Assembly (NCBI GenBank): GCA_922989275.2 | Contig: OV277861.1 | Coordinates: forward strand, 46,353,623 to 46,417,622 | Length of the DNA: 64,000 nt | Source: Gari tellinella | Lineage: Eukaryota > Mollusca > Bivalvia > Cardiida > Psammobiidae | Reading direction: 5' to 3' | Part shown: positions 44,095-53,734 of the stretch, one piece after another | Position numbering within the stretch: position 1 is the first letter of the stretch | Layout: each line of letters begins with the position of its first letter | The notes under the pieces: model-generated | Told to the model about the DNA's origin: nothing | What the model saw: only the letters and a program-made list of their open reading frames with translations | Database searches by the model: none | Position numbers and translations under genes: made by a program

Positions 44095-44132
44095 CTGTGC
44101 CATGACAACCAGCCTTATTGCATTGTTTTTGT

Positions 44133-44330
44133 TTGTTTGTTTTTGGTTTTACGTCGCTTTCAACAGTATTTCAGTCATATCGCAACGTCCAGCTAATCAC
44201 TGGTGGAGGAAGACCCCAGAAGTCCTTTATGCACTGTAACAGGCACAAATCGGCAACTGGGTAGAACCACCGGCCTTCCGCAAGCCAGCTGAAAAATCCG
44301 AACGACCCTACAGACAAAGCACCATTGTCA
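44133..44330. repeat. Possible degraded SINE-like dispersed repeat
   Basis: GGTTTTACGTCGCTTTCAAC followed by GTATTTCAGTCATATCGC and a GC-richer body with GGAGGAAGACCCCAG. It resembles a dispersed element seen in molluscs, from memory only. No A/B box or tail was established. Confidence 0.35.
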
Positions 44331-44480
44331 TCCCAGGCTCTGTATCTGAGTTTGGTCTACACTGCCAAATACCAAATATAATACAGCTACATAAAATGCT
44401 TTAGATGCATGCAGGTGTCAGACAGTGTAGATGAAGACTAGCTGCCGTGACCTTGATGCGACGGCTTGCCTTTGTTCTAC

Positions 44481-44965
44481 ACCGTTTGCAATGCAAGAAG
44501 TCAGGTTTTCTTATGGCACTATACTTATAAATATGTTTGTTTTTTTTTTAAATCCAAACACAATTCATAGGTTGACCATAAATTTCAAATCCAGTATAAC
44601 AGGGGTTGAAAATCAACCCCATCACAAACCAGCGATGATGTTCCACATAACTAATCGAGGTGGGCAAGATAATCAGTGTATCTGAATATTTCAACTAGGT
44701 TTAAGTGACATTACATCGACCACACCTTGATATTAAACATTCAGTTTATAATAAGTTTACACTTGAAGGTGCTGGCTAGATGATAACTAGATTATCACCC
44801 TTAAAACAAATATAGCTGAATGATACCCCACTGGTAGTAACTGTTATTAGCAGGAGTAACACTACAACCATCACTGAAAAAAATATGTGTTTGTAAAACA
44901 CTATGCCCCCTGATGTGTCCATGACCTCTAATTTAAATGACCTTGACCTTTTGAATGACATAACC
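44481..44965. other. Intron 1 sequence without recognisable features
   Basis: No MITE ends or coding block seen; short open frames only. Confidence 0.45.
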
Positions 44966-45085
44966 CAGAAGATGTATTTTTGGAGTAATAGGTTAAGCTG
45001 TCACCTATATTTAACACCATCCATGAATGATGATATTCAGTATCTCTGTACAGGATTAGGTTAAGGTGTCTTAATTTAATGCTGC

Positions 45086-45402
45086 TTAACCCATTCCCCA
45101 TAAATATACTTTTTTAAACCTTTAAATTATTCCTCAACTGAAGAAAATAGTTCAATTTTATACAGTCATGAATATGCACAGTAAAACCCTTTACCAAATA
45201 GGCTGTTACAAAGCTGTTAAAGCAGCTTGAAAGTAAAGCAGAATGCTCCTTAGGGAGTATTCTGCTTTACTTTCAACCTGCTTGAAGTTACTATCTGCAA
45301 AGATATTGGAAATGCATTCTGTTTCATGTTCAGAACTTCTAAGGTTCCATAGCATAGAAATATTTAGAGGCGTAAAAAGGTGCATTTAAGGGGTATTTGG
45401 TT
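45086..45402. mobile_element. Recombined family A MITE
   Basis: TTAACCCATTCCCCATAAA left end with long arm, then ACCCTTTACCAAATAGG and short arm, palindrome about 45217-45293, then a second long-arm end GGCGTAAAAAGGTGC...GGTTAT. Confidence 0.65.
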
Positions 45403-45407
45403 ATGCA

Positions 45408-45580
45408 GAACATATCCATATTACAAAGTTAACAAGTGGCTGTATATATACAACATTTTAACTTTGAAATACGGTTATGTTTGACTTAAGTGAGAGAGAA
45501 TTAATAAACCATGGATACACCTATACCAGCATGGTTTGTTCGGGTCAATCAAGTTTGAGATATCGATGTTCAACTGTATC
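45408..45580. mobile_element. Family H MITE, worn
   Basis: ACAAAGTTAACAAGTGGCTG palindrome arm pairs with ACATTTTAACTTTGAAATAC; right end GAGATATCGATGTTCAACTGTA. Confidence 0.65.
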
Positions 45581-45741
45581 ATCAGATACAAATTGCGAGG
45601 GGTCATGCTATGTACAACAAGAGAACTTGATTGGTTTCAAATACATCATCATTTATTCATATCGATGAACTGCCCAGTGGGGCAAAAAAAGGAGTGTCAC
45701 ACTATAGCAGCTACATTCGTTTGGTTCAATTCTTATTGCAC

Positions 45742-45935
45742 CAGGGCTCTAGATAAGAGGGAGTAAATTGCACAAATCCAACATTTTTTCACTTATTTTA
45801 GCACCAAATACTATAGTGTTACTACTCATTAGAATCGTCTCTTCGAGACAATTCTAATGAGTAGTGACACCAAAGGGTTTAAAGCAAAAAATAAAAAGTT
45901 TAGTTTTTCAAATACTCCCCTTATCTGGAGCTCTG
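45742..45935 (+). mobile_element. Family B MITE with perfect 6-bp target duplication
   Basis: CAGGGCTCTAGATAAGAGG / CTTATCTGGAGCTCTG ends, palindrome about 45808-45875. TTGCAC at 45736-45741 and 45936-45941. Confidence 0.92.
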
Positions 45936-46305
45936 TTGCACATATGTCAGCAGTTGTTTTGTTCAATTCTTATTGCACTCATGATCCAAACTCTGGTCAA
46001 CTTAAATTATATCTTTCGTTATCTTGGGTAAAAATGTTTAATTTTATCATTTTTGTCAATGACAATTTTGTAAATATTTCAGTGCTCAAAGGGTTAAACT
46101 GTCCTGCTTTAGTGACAAATCAATGTACTGGTCACTGTACATGTCCTTACATAAAATAGTAATGCAGAAAGCTCCTTTTATTCTGCATGAAGCTGTAACC
46201 AATCTGTATAGAAATCTACATTAATGATTCTTCATTGAGTGGTCAGTGGACACAGCGTTTGAACTCAGGTATGGTTGTATATAGATCATGTTTAATTCAT
46301 ATCCC

Positions 46306-46647
46306 CAGGGCTCCAGATAAGAGGGAGTATACAAAACAAATCAAACATTTTCTCATTCATTTCAGCACCAAATCCTATGGTGTTACTACTCATATGAGTG
46401 GTGACACCATAGAGTTTAATGCAGAAATAAAGATTTTAATTTTTGAAATTCTCCCTAGGGCTCCAGATAAGGCGAGTATTTCTGCATTAACCCCTATATT
46501 GTCACTACTCATTAGAATCCTCTCAAAGAGACGGTTCTAATGAACAGTGACATCATAGGCTTTGATGCTGAAATGAGTAAGAAAATGTTGGATTTGTTCA
46601 ATTTACTCCCTCTTATCTGAAGCCCTGCTCCCCTTATCTGGTGTCTT
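46306..46647 (+). mobile_element. Family B MITE with shortened palindrome and nested B
   Basis: CAGGGCTCCAGATAAGAGG left end. The palindrome is collapsed to TTACTACTCATATGAGTGGTGAC. The right arm is interrupted at CTCCCT by the B copy 46455-46627 and ends CTCCCCTTATCTGGTGTCTTG. Confidence 0.82.
46455..46627 (-). mobile_element. Family B MITE nested in B
   Basis: TAGGGCTCCAGATAAGG / CTTATCTGAAGCCCTG ends; palindrome about 46493-46556. Flanked by CTCCCT and CTCCCC, a 6-bp duplication with one mismatch, within the host's right end. Confidence 0.84.
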
Positions 46648-46775
46648 GAATTTAGATCATGTTTTATTCATTATCCCTGTGCTGCCCATTCATTGTGACG
46701 TGCTCTCATTCCTCTCATTCGCTCCTTAGGCGTTCAGACAATGAGATTCATCAATAAAACCAACTACCTGAAATT

Positions 46776-46968
46776 CAGGGCTCCAGATAAGTGGAGTATT
46801 TCAAAATTTAAAATCTTTATTTCTGCATTAAACCCTATGGTGTCACTACTCATTAGAATCGTCTCGAAGAGACTATTCTAATGAGTAGTAACACCATAGG
46901 ATTCGGTGCTAAAATGAGTGAGAAAATGTTGGATTTGTTCAGTTTACCCCCTCTTATCAGGAGCCCTG
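46776..46968 (-). mobile_element. Family B MITE
   Basis: CAGGGCTCCAGATAAGTGG / CTCTTATCAGGAGCCCTG ends; palindrome about 46835-46902. Confidence 0.86.
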
Positions 46969-47220
46969 TATCATTTACTGCCTATACTGACTGCCAGACC
47001 TTGTCATCAATGAATGAGGGCATCTCATAATTAAATTCTATTGATCACTTGATAGTGTTATAAAACCAAATCTTCAAACCCAATTTCTACCATTGTGGGA
47101 GTACGATAAAACTGCGATAAACCTGTGCTGGGGGTCGCTGACACTTCCCAGCATCAATAACAATTTGCTTAGAAATATTTTAACCCTTAACTGTATAGTG
47201 ACCTAGGATATACATCATTT

Positions 47221-47287
47221 GCAAACAGTGTAGATCCAGATCAGAGGGCTCCTAACATAGCCCTCTGATCTGGATCTGCACTGTTTG
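47221..47287. repeat. C-type palindrome
   Basis: GCAAACAGTGTAGATCCAGA / TCTGGATCTGCACTGTTTG with GGGCTCCTAACATAGCCC centre; outer ends not clearly C. Confidence 0.7.
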
Positions 47288-47551
47288 ATATATACTTTCA
47301 AATCCTGTAGGAGCTAATCTCGTAAGACTTGAAATTAACCAGTTCCTTTCTAAGAATAGATGGGCCCTTTTAAGGATTCAGTATGGTGAGGGAAATATAT
47401 CTAAGATCAATACAACATGATGAGTATACCTGGTTATATATAATGATGGGAGATTATTAGTTCCCCTTGAATGGTAAATATCTAAAGAAGAATCTTCGAT
47501 CAACTCTCTGAATACGGAATGAATAAAACTCTGCTAAAAATGTCATCTGCT

Positions 47552-47765
47552 TTAACCCTTAGCCTGCCACTCACGACTATAGCTCCATATGCAAACAGCT
47601 TGGATCCGGATGAGACGCCGAGTAACTCGGCGTCTCATCCGGATCCAAGCTGTTTGACACTCGGACAACATTTTCAGCAATTTTGAGCAATTTTGAAGCA
47701 CTTTGAAACTTGAAGCAGATGAGAAATATAGCAGACGACAATTTATTTGGCGGGCTAAGGGTTAA
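47552..47765. mobile_element. Family D MITE, intact
   Basis: 214 bp, same length as 10038-10251 and differing at two bases. TTAACCCTTAGCC / GGCTAAGGGTTAA. Shares its right TTAA with the A copy that follows. Confidence 0.92.
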
Positions 47766-48008
47766 TACTTATCGCATTACTCTATAACTACACCTTTTTA
47801 CGTCTTTAGTTTGTCCCTCCTCTAAAGAAATAGTTCCACTTTAATACGTGATAAATATGCACAATTAATTCCTATACCATAGCATTCACCAGGTAGCTTC
47901 AAGCAGGCTGAAAGTAAAACCGAATGTACCTCACAGCGCATTCTGCTTTACTTTCATCCTGCTTTAAGTTGTCACATGTCTTCAAAGCTAGCCTAAGGTA
48001 ATGGGTTA
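47762..48008 (+). mobile_element. Family A MITE
   Basis: Worn left end TTAATACTTATCGCATTACTC, palindrome about 47899-47967, right end AAGGTAATGGGTTAT. Confidence 0.75.
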
Positions 48009-48300
48009 TGTAGAATCTTGCCTTAAACATAATTGGCTAAATTGTTTTTTATGTCCGATAAGTCTACAGTGTATATCACTCGCCAGAGTGATTTTACCTT
48101 CTGCTTTCCAGTAAGGGAGAAAACTCCTCTATTATGTTAGTGTCAGGGGAGGTAATGCACCCAATTACTGGTGTCAGGGGACATAATCCACAGTTAATTT
48201 TCAAATCATATGAATATACCTCAAGAGTTCCTAACTACAAGGTTTCCTTATGTGCATGAGTTTTGATTCAACCATTTGGGGATATTATTGAGCCGTATAC

Positions 48301-48422
48301 CATGACCTCTTAGCCCATTCCTGATATTCTAGAGACCACCTCACTCTCACAATATTGCTATTTCTATCAATATTGAACCCTAAATTGACATGACCTCTTA
48401 GCCCATTCCTGATATTCTAGAG
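48301..48422. repeat. Direct repeat, 34-bp unit twice, 88 bp apart
   Basis: CATGACCTCTTAGCCCATTC through CTGATATTCTAGAG at 48301-48334 and again at 48389-48422, identical. Confidence 0.85.
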
Positions 48423-48584
48423 GCCCGCCTGCCCTGTCAATATTAAACAAGGATTAACCGCAAAACTCATTATACACGATATGTTAGCTTGCCGAGACTT
48501 CAGGAGGGGATTATCATTAATCCCTATAGTTTTAGCCGTAAGTAGGTAATTGGAAAGATGATGCCAATGTAAACATAAGTTTGA

Positions 48585-48835
48585 TTAACTCTTTGAACCC
48601 TAGTCCCGCATATAGGCGCCCTTTTCGAACAGTGTACATGTGAATAGTACACTTGTCCTGTGCAAACAGTAAAGACCCAGATCAGAGGGCTCCGAAAGGA
48701 GCCCTCTGATCAGGGTCTTCACTGTTTGTCATAATGCCAAACATTGACAAAAACAACCCTTAAAAGTTAGAAATGGACAAGACTAAAATGGAAACTGGAA
48801 TTGTCCATTTAAAGTTTCAGGGAGGAAAGAGTTAA
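48585..48835 (-). mobile_element. Family C MITE, intact
   Basis: 251 bp, TTAACTCTTTGAACCC / GGGAGGAAAGAGTTAA ends, perfect palindrome about 48663-48729. Confidence 0.92.
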
Positions 48836-48929
48836 CCTTGTGAAAGTTTGATTAATCCATACACTTTTCAGATGGGCTCATCTATGTTCTGATTAACAAT
48901 GCAAGGGCAATAACTATGACATCCATTTC

Positions 48930-49403
48930 CTCAATACCCTATATCCTGTTTCTAGTATTGAAGATAGATGATCATTTAAAGCAGGTTGAAAGAAAAGCAG
49001 AATGTGCCTTAACTCTTTCCTCCCTGAAACTTTAAATGAACAATTTCAGTTTCGATTTTAGTCTAGTCCATTTCTGACTTCTAAGGGTTGTTTTTGTCAA
49101 TGTTTGGTAATGTGACTAACAGTGTAGACCCAGATCAGAGGGCTCCGAAAGGAGCCCTCTGATCTGGGTCTTCACTGTTTGCATATGACATATGTACTAT
49201 TCACATGTACACTGTTTGAAAAGGACGCCTATATGCGGGACTAGGGTTCAAAGAGTTGAGGCACATTCTGCTTTACTTTCAGCCTGCTTTAAGCTACCTT
49301 CTGCTTGTATACAAACCTTTTTGCTTACGGTACATATTCTTTTTCTTAGGTGACACAATAAATTTAAGGCGTTAAAAGGCGTATTTATGGGAATATGGGT
49401 TAA
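48930..49403 (-). mobile_element. Family A MITE with nested C at the palindrome apex
   Basis: Worn left end CTCAATACCCTATATCC, palindrome split at GTGCC-TTAA-GGCAC by C (49009-49259), right end GAATATGGGTTAA. Confidence 0.87.
49009..49259 (+). mobile_element. Family C MITE nested at a palindrome apex
   Basis: TTAACTCTTTCCTCCCTG / GGTTCAAAGAGTTGA ends. Flanks GAATGTGCC and GGCACATTC are the two halves of the A palindrome. Confidence 0.93.
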
Positions 49404-49505
49404 AGGAAGATATTTGCTTTACTCTCAACCTGCTTTCACGTCCACCTGTCAGAATATAGGAAAATATTCCTTAAAATTGCATCTAGTCTGGACATGGAAG
49501 GAGCA

Positions 49506-49733
49506 TTAACCCATTGCATGCTGGGTAATATTTGGCGGCCATTTTAAAATGTCGTCTGCAGCAGGTATAACTCATATATTTGCAAAAGATTTTAGCGGTT
49601 TCTGATAGAATATTGACTTAGCAGCAAACAGTTTTGATCTCAGATCAGGCCCCACAATGTGGGGCCTGATCTGAGATCAAAACTGTTTGCCTAGAGGTAC
49701 ACCTAAAAGTGTATCTCGCATAAAATGGGTTAA
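49506..49733. mobile_element. Family F MITE
   Basis: TTAACCCATTGCATGC / GCATAAAATGGGTTAA ends. Perfect palindrome 49624-49690 (CAAACAGTTTTGATCTCAGA with GGCCCCACAATGTGGGGCC). Confidence 0.86.
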
Positions 49734-50098
49734 AGGTATTCTATATGAGGAATCAGCAGAGATCTGCTTAAAAGGTTTCTGGGGCAAAGTTTGGAAGAAG
49801 AGAATACTGAAAATATCTAGTTTGCACCTGGATCAAACATGCTTCAACATTATTGGTCATAGTATTACACATTATATGTCATATTCAGTAAAGATCACCC
49901 TCTATTTTGATCAGATTTTGTTAGACAGATGCGGGCTTAACCCATACAAACAGTGTATATGGGAAGAGTAAATTTGTCCTATGCAATCAGTGTGGACCCA
50001 GATAAGGGACACCTAAAGGAAACAGAAAATAATTTAGAGGACATAATATAGGAGTTTTATACTGTATGAACACATACAAACAGATCCGCTCTTCTCAC

Positions 50099-50213
50099 CT
50101 TTGGATACTCTCTTCTTTTTGCAGGTTGGTTTCTTACGTCTCCCGTAACATAGAGACGCTAAGGCACATTGTAAATCCATAATAACACAATCTGCTTTTT
50201 TCACAGAGTACAT
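50099..50213 (-). CDS. DLC1: DLC1-like exon 1 (first coding exon in window)
   Basis: Encodes residues 1-38 plus the first base of codon 39. The ATG at 50213-50211 has G at -3 and an in-frame TAA 12 bases upstream, so it is the first possible start of this exon. The peptide begins MYSVKKADCVIMDLQ and ends in a strongly basic stretch (GRRKKPTCKKKRVSK). The donor GT is at 50098-50097; the lone G joins AA of the next exon to give Glu39. Vertebrate short DLC1 isoforms also begin with a short variable peptide before the SAM domain. Longer isoforms with alternative upstream first exons exist in vertebrates, so another start further upstream cannot be excluded. Met12 is an alternative start. Confidence 0.85.
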
Positions 50214-50417
50214 TCCACTGGTTTAGTCTGTGCACATGGTCACGTGTATAATGTTATACAGGACGTACATCAGATACTTTTTGTAATAACTCTTCTGTTA
50301 AGGTCATTGTCTATATATTATACACAGTCATGAAATCCACTGTAAAAGTCAAAATCACCCTCAAACAACTTTATTCACCTCTGAAATCACATTTATACCA
50401 TTTTCACTTATTTCACA
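50214..50417 (-). promoter_or_regulatory. 5' flank or leader of the first coding exon
   Basis: About 200 bases upstream of the start codon without MITE sequence. It should contain 5' UTR or the promoter if transcription starts here. I see no convincing TATA box or initiator, so this is position-based only. Confidence 0.3.
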
Positions 50418-50879
50418 TACAGTAGAACCCTTCTATTCTGACAACTGGAAAGAGAAATCTAGTTGATGGTATTGTTGACAGGTGACAGCTTAACTCTTTC
50501 CTCCCTGAAACTTTAAATGGACAATTCCAGTTTCCATTTTAGTCTAGTCCATTTCTGACTTTTAAGGGTCGTTTTTGTCAATGTTTGGCATTATGACAAA
50601 CAGTGAAGACCCTGATCAGAGGGCTCCTTTCGGAGCCCTCTGATCTGGGTCTTCACTGTTTGCATAGGACAATTGTACTATTCACATGTACACTGTTTGA
50701 AAGGGACGCCTATATGCGGGACTAGGGTTCAAAGAGTTAAAGCAAGATGAAAGTAAAGCAGAAAGCTCCTTTAGTTTTAGTTTGGTTTGTTTACTTTCAT
50801 CTTGCTTTCATCAGCCACCTGCTTTTAGCATCTCAAAAATATTCTCATTCACAGGTCATAATAGAGGAGTTATACTGTA
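50418..50879. mobile_element. Family G MITE with nested C
   Basis: TACAGTAGAACCCTTCTATT / AATAGAGGAGTTATACTGTA ends. C inserted at GACAGC-TTAA-AGCAAGATG, the hairpin base, the same position as in the G copy at 38570. Confidence 0.87.
50490..50740 (+). mobile_element. Family C MITE nested in G (hairpin base)
   Basis: 251 bp, TTAACTCTTTCCTCCCTG / GGTTCAAAGAGTTAA ends, near-perfect palindrome about 50595-50663. Confidence 0.93.
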
Positions 50880-50966
50880 CAACTATAAAGAGCTACAAAT
50901 AGCGAGTAAACTAAACTTGTCACAAAATTTAATTTTTCTCCATTAATTATGACTTTGTCGATCAAA

Positions 50967-51033
50967 CCATATGTTGTGACTACTCATTAGAATCGTCTTG
51001 AAAAGACGATTCTAATGAGTAGTCACTACATAG
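50967..51033. repeat. B-type palindrome with foreign flanks
   Basis: TGTGACTACTCATTAGAATC and its inverse around GTCTTGAAAAGAC. The normal CAGGGCTCC ends are absent; flanks read GACTTTGTCGATCAAACC and TTTATTTTGGAGAC, resembling the fragment at 5210. Confidence 0.65.
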
Positions 51034-51511
51034 GTTTATTTTGGAGACAAAAACATTTTTTTGTTGTTGAAATATTCACTTCATCTAGAATTATGAAATA
51101 TTGAACAGCACTGTTGCATCCAAACTCAGAAATCCACGATAAAAACAGTTGTTAGTACCCATTCGAGTCCGCCTACCAACATCCTTCACTACATACCGTA
51201 CACAATCAAAACTACCACGAAAACATCGAAAACTATACCATGCTCTATTTGCTAATGGTATGAGAGACACCGGATTGCGTACAAATAAACGTTTGTTAGG
51301 TTACCCTTCAATGAGCAAACATGGATATCTATCTCCACTCACGTATTTGTTTAATGCAGAACAAATATTTAAGAAGAAAGCTGGTTTTGTGCATTAATTT
51401 TAATCTGCACTATTCTTAGCTGTCATTGTCAGAACAGAATTATGGTTATCTCAAAATGCCAGGTAGCCATACAGAAAGCTTCCTTTGTTTTGTTCTGCAT
51501 TAATCTAGCTA

Positions 51512-51748
51512 TTAACCTTTTCCCCCATAAAAGCGACTTTTAGCGTATTTAATTTATTCCCCCGCTGAAGAAAATAGTTCCAGTTCAATTACCATTACAA
51601 ATAATTTATATAGCCTAGCATATTTTAGCTTAAAGCAGGCTGAAAGTAAAGCAGAATGTGCCTTAAGGCACATTCTGCTTTACTTTCAACCTGCTTTAAG
51701 TGGGCACCTTTCTTCAAAACTATAAACAGGCTATTAGGTAAAGGGTTA
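51512..51748 (+). mobile_element. Family A MITE
   Basis: TTAACCTTTTCCCCCATAA / TAGGTAAAGGGTTAA ends; perfect palindrome about 51630-51700. Confidence 0.87.
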
Positions 51749-51808
51749 AATTAACTATTCATTAAACATAATTATATGAATTTCTCAAAAACAAGTACAT
51801 ACATTCAC

Positions 51809-51868
51809 TAATACAGGACAAAGTTATGCAGAAAGCTCTCTCTGCATTACTTTTGTTCTGCATATAAG
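51809..51868. repeat. Family G palindrome, shortened
   Basis: CTAATACAGGACAAAGTTATG ... CATTACTTTTGTTCTGCAT. Confidence 0.5.
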
Positions 51869-52265
51869 TCATAACCTTCCTATAAAGGCAACCTAGAAAT
51901 GATCTTTTTGCATGTTCAAGACTGTTTCTGACATATATTTGTACCATTTGTACCCCATCTTAACTAAATAGACTGCATGAACTGTGTACCTTTCCAAATC
52001 AACAAACCGTACAATGGACCTAAATGGTACATAGTCGACCAGCATGGCCAACAACCTTGGCAACAATTCAACCTAGAAAACTGTCATCCATTTAACAACC
52101 TTAACAAAATTAATGTTAACTATTATGTCCACTGTTAAAAAAATACAGAAATATCTTGTATACAGTGAGAATTGAAAGGAAGTTCAAGCAGTATTTAGGA
52201 CTTGGTAGTTACTTCGGTCCTGCAATTAGCAATCGCATGTCTGAAGACTTCCGGCCATACAACCT

Positions 52266-52332
52266 ACCCAAAATAATGAATGAATGAATGAATGGTGTTT
52301 TACGGCACATCGACACAAAAAGGTCATTTAGA
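52266..52332 (-). mobile_element. LINE 3' tail, very short truncated copy
   Basis: On the minus strand: GGCTCTAAATGACCTTTTTG to GTAAAACACCATTC then ATTC repeats. Same 3' end as the longer copy at 52693-53155. Confidence 0.75.
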
Positions 52333-52593
52333 GCCAAAAGATTATAGCTTAAAGAAGGCTGAAAGTAAATAATGTGCCCAAAATAGAACATTCCTATATC
52401 GCTGTTGATATGTATTTCGTATGATGACATTGATAGGCGTTAACTACTTATACCTAGTCCGCTAAATATTCCAAATGATTTGTTGTAACAAACAGCACAG
52501 AAGGCTAATTATTTATACCTGTACAGTAGCAAAACACTCATTGACCACTCAGAAAGTATGTTTTCTGTATGACAGTATAAGCAGATTGCTATG

Positions 52594-53232
52594 TAACCCA
52601 TTGCCCCATAAATATGCCTTTTTACACCTTTAATTTATTCCTCCACTAAAGAAAATAGTTCCACTTTAAAGTCATGAGTATGCACCATAAGAATGAATGA
52701 ATGAATGGTGTTTTACGGCCCATCGACACAAAAAGGTCATTTAGAGCCGAATAAATAATTACAATATCAAATTTAAAACAATATCAACTAATAAATTACG
52801 TCAATGTCAGTCCCGATCAACGGGAAAGTAAACAAAATATGGACAAAACATAATCGACATACAAAAATTTATCTTCAAAAAACTATAATTTATTCAAATT
52901 TTATAATATAAATTAATGGCTTTTAAAAATTCAAGTATTTTAGATATATCTACAAATTCAAACAGTTCCCGCAGAGAATCTGCCTGAAAAAATCTACTAC
53001 GAATTAAAGTTAAATCAGCACAATCAATAAGAATGTGCTGAATTGTATAAGGTTCAAAACAAAATAAACATTCTGGTTGAACCTCACGTTTTAAAAGATA
53101 TGAATGTGTAATATAAGAATGTCCTATTCTCAATCTAGCTAAAACTACCTCATCCATGCACCATAAGACATATATTCTAAATCCTAGCAGATGATCGATA
53201 CCTTAAAGCAGGCTGAAAGTGAAGCAGAATTT
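52594..53232 (+). mobile_element. Family A MITE split by a LINE
   Basis: AACCCATTGCCCCATAAA left end and long arm to 52679; resumes at ATGCACCATAAGA (53156) and runs to AAAGCAGGCTGAAAGTGAAG, then truncated at the palindrome apex. Confidence 0.78.
52693..53155 (-). mobile_element. 5'-truncated non-LTR retrotransposon (LINE)
   Basis: Minus-strand reading covers about 87 codons (to 52894): ARLRIGHSYITHSYLLKRE, CLFCFEPYTIQHILIDC, typical of the region after the reverse transcriptase of Jockey/CR1-like LINEs (RLRIGHT..THSYLL.., C..C....T..HIL..C). The 3' UTR and ATTC repeats follow to 52693. A 13-base target duplication, ATGCACCATAAGA, lies at 52680-52692 and 53156-53168. Dead fragment. Confidence 0.85.
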
Positions 53233-53525
53233 TTCACATCTGATCCAACTTGTTTGCAAGTATTTTCACTCTTAGCACCAAGTACTTAAAATCCATTTTC
53301 CAATTTCTACAAAAAATTAACTATACTGATTCAACCAAACTTTTTTCGTTCACGTTAAAAGGTATATAATGAAAGAAAACTCCTCCAACACGTACACTTG
53401 TTGATACTATTCCATATGACAGCCGTCTCTTTTAAACAAACGTTGACAATTTTTGACAAGCTGCGATAACTACACTCTCGTTCACGTTGAATGTAAAGAA
53501 ATTCAGTGGCCTGATACGTTTACAA

Positions 53526-53734
53526 TACAGTAAAACCAACTTTACACAACACTCAACATATCTCAACGTCCATCTTTATAAAGACATGCAGTAGCTTAAT
53601 GCAGGACAAAAGTAATGCAGAAAGCTCCTTTAGGAGCTTTCTGCATTACTTTAATCCTGCATTAAGCAAGCACCTGCCTTTAAATATCCCAATTAATCTC
53701 TTGTTGTTGGTCTTTTGGGAGAGGTCTTACTGTA
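53526..53734. mobile_element. Family G MITE
   Basis: TACAGTAAAACC / GAGGTCTTACTGTA ends with TA; palindrome about 53593-53665 (TTAATGCAGGACAAAAGTAA). Confidence 0.84.

Larger units (their letters stand above)
1..50213 (-). other. DLC1: DLC1/STARD13-family RhoGAP gene, 5' part (gene span)
   Basis: Gene span from the first coding ATG to the window edge; the gene continues beyond base 1. Seven exons with GT-AG borders join in one frame (split codons 1+2, 1+2, 2+1, 0, 1+2, 2+1) to give 692 codons. The order of conserved blocks (SAM, tensin-binding SIYDNV, LD motif, RRDSGVG, RhoGAP start) matches vertebrate DLC1/STARD13/STARD8 and Drosophila cv-c. In these proteins the RhoGAP domain stimulates GTP hydrolysis on RhoA-type GTPases at focal adhesions, and a C-terminal START domain, outside this window, binds lipid. 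Invertebrates usually have one gene for the three vertebrate paralogues, so DLC1 is a family label. About 96 percent of the span is intron, much of it MITEs. Confidence 0.95.

Noticed and set aside
44133..44330. A tRNA-derived SINE with A and B boxes
   Set aside because: I could not identify convincing box sequences or a 3' tail, so only a low-confidence dispersed repeat is listed.
45857..46540. Open frames of about 100 codons
   Set aside because: Much of each is translated B-element sequence (RAPDK from the B end CAGGGCTCCAGATAAG, IRI/LSKRRF-type from the core); recurring peptides are repeat artefacts.
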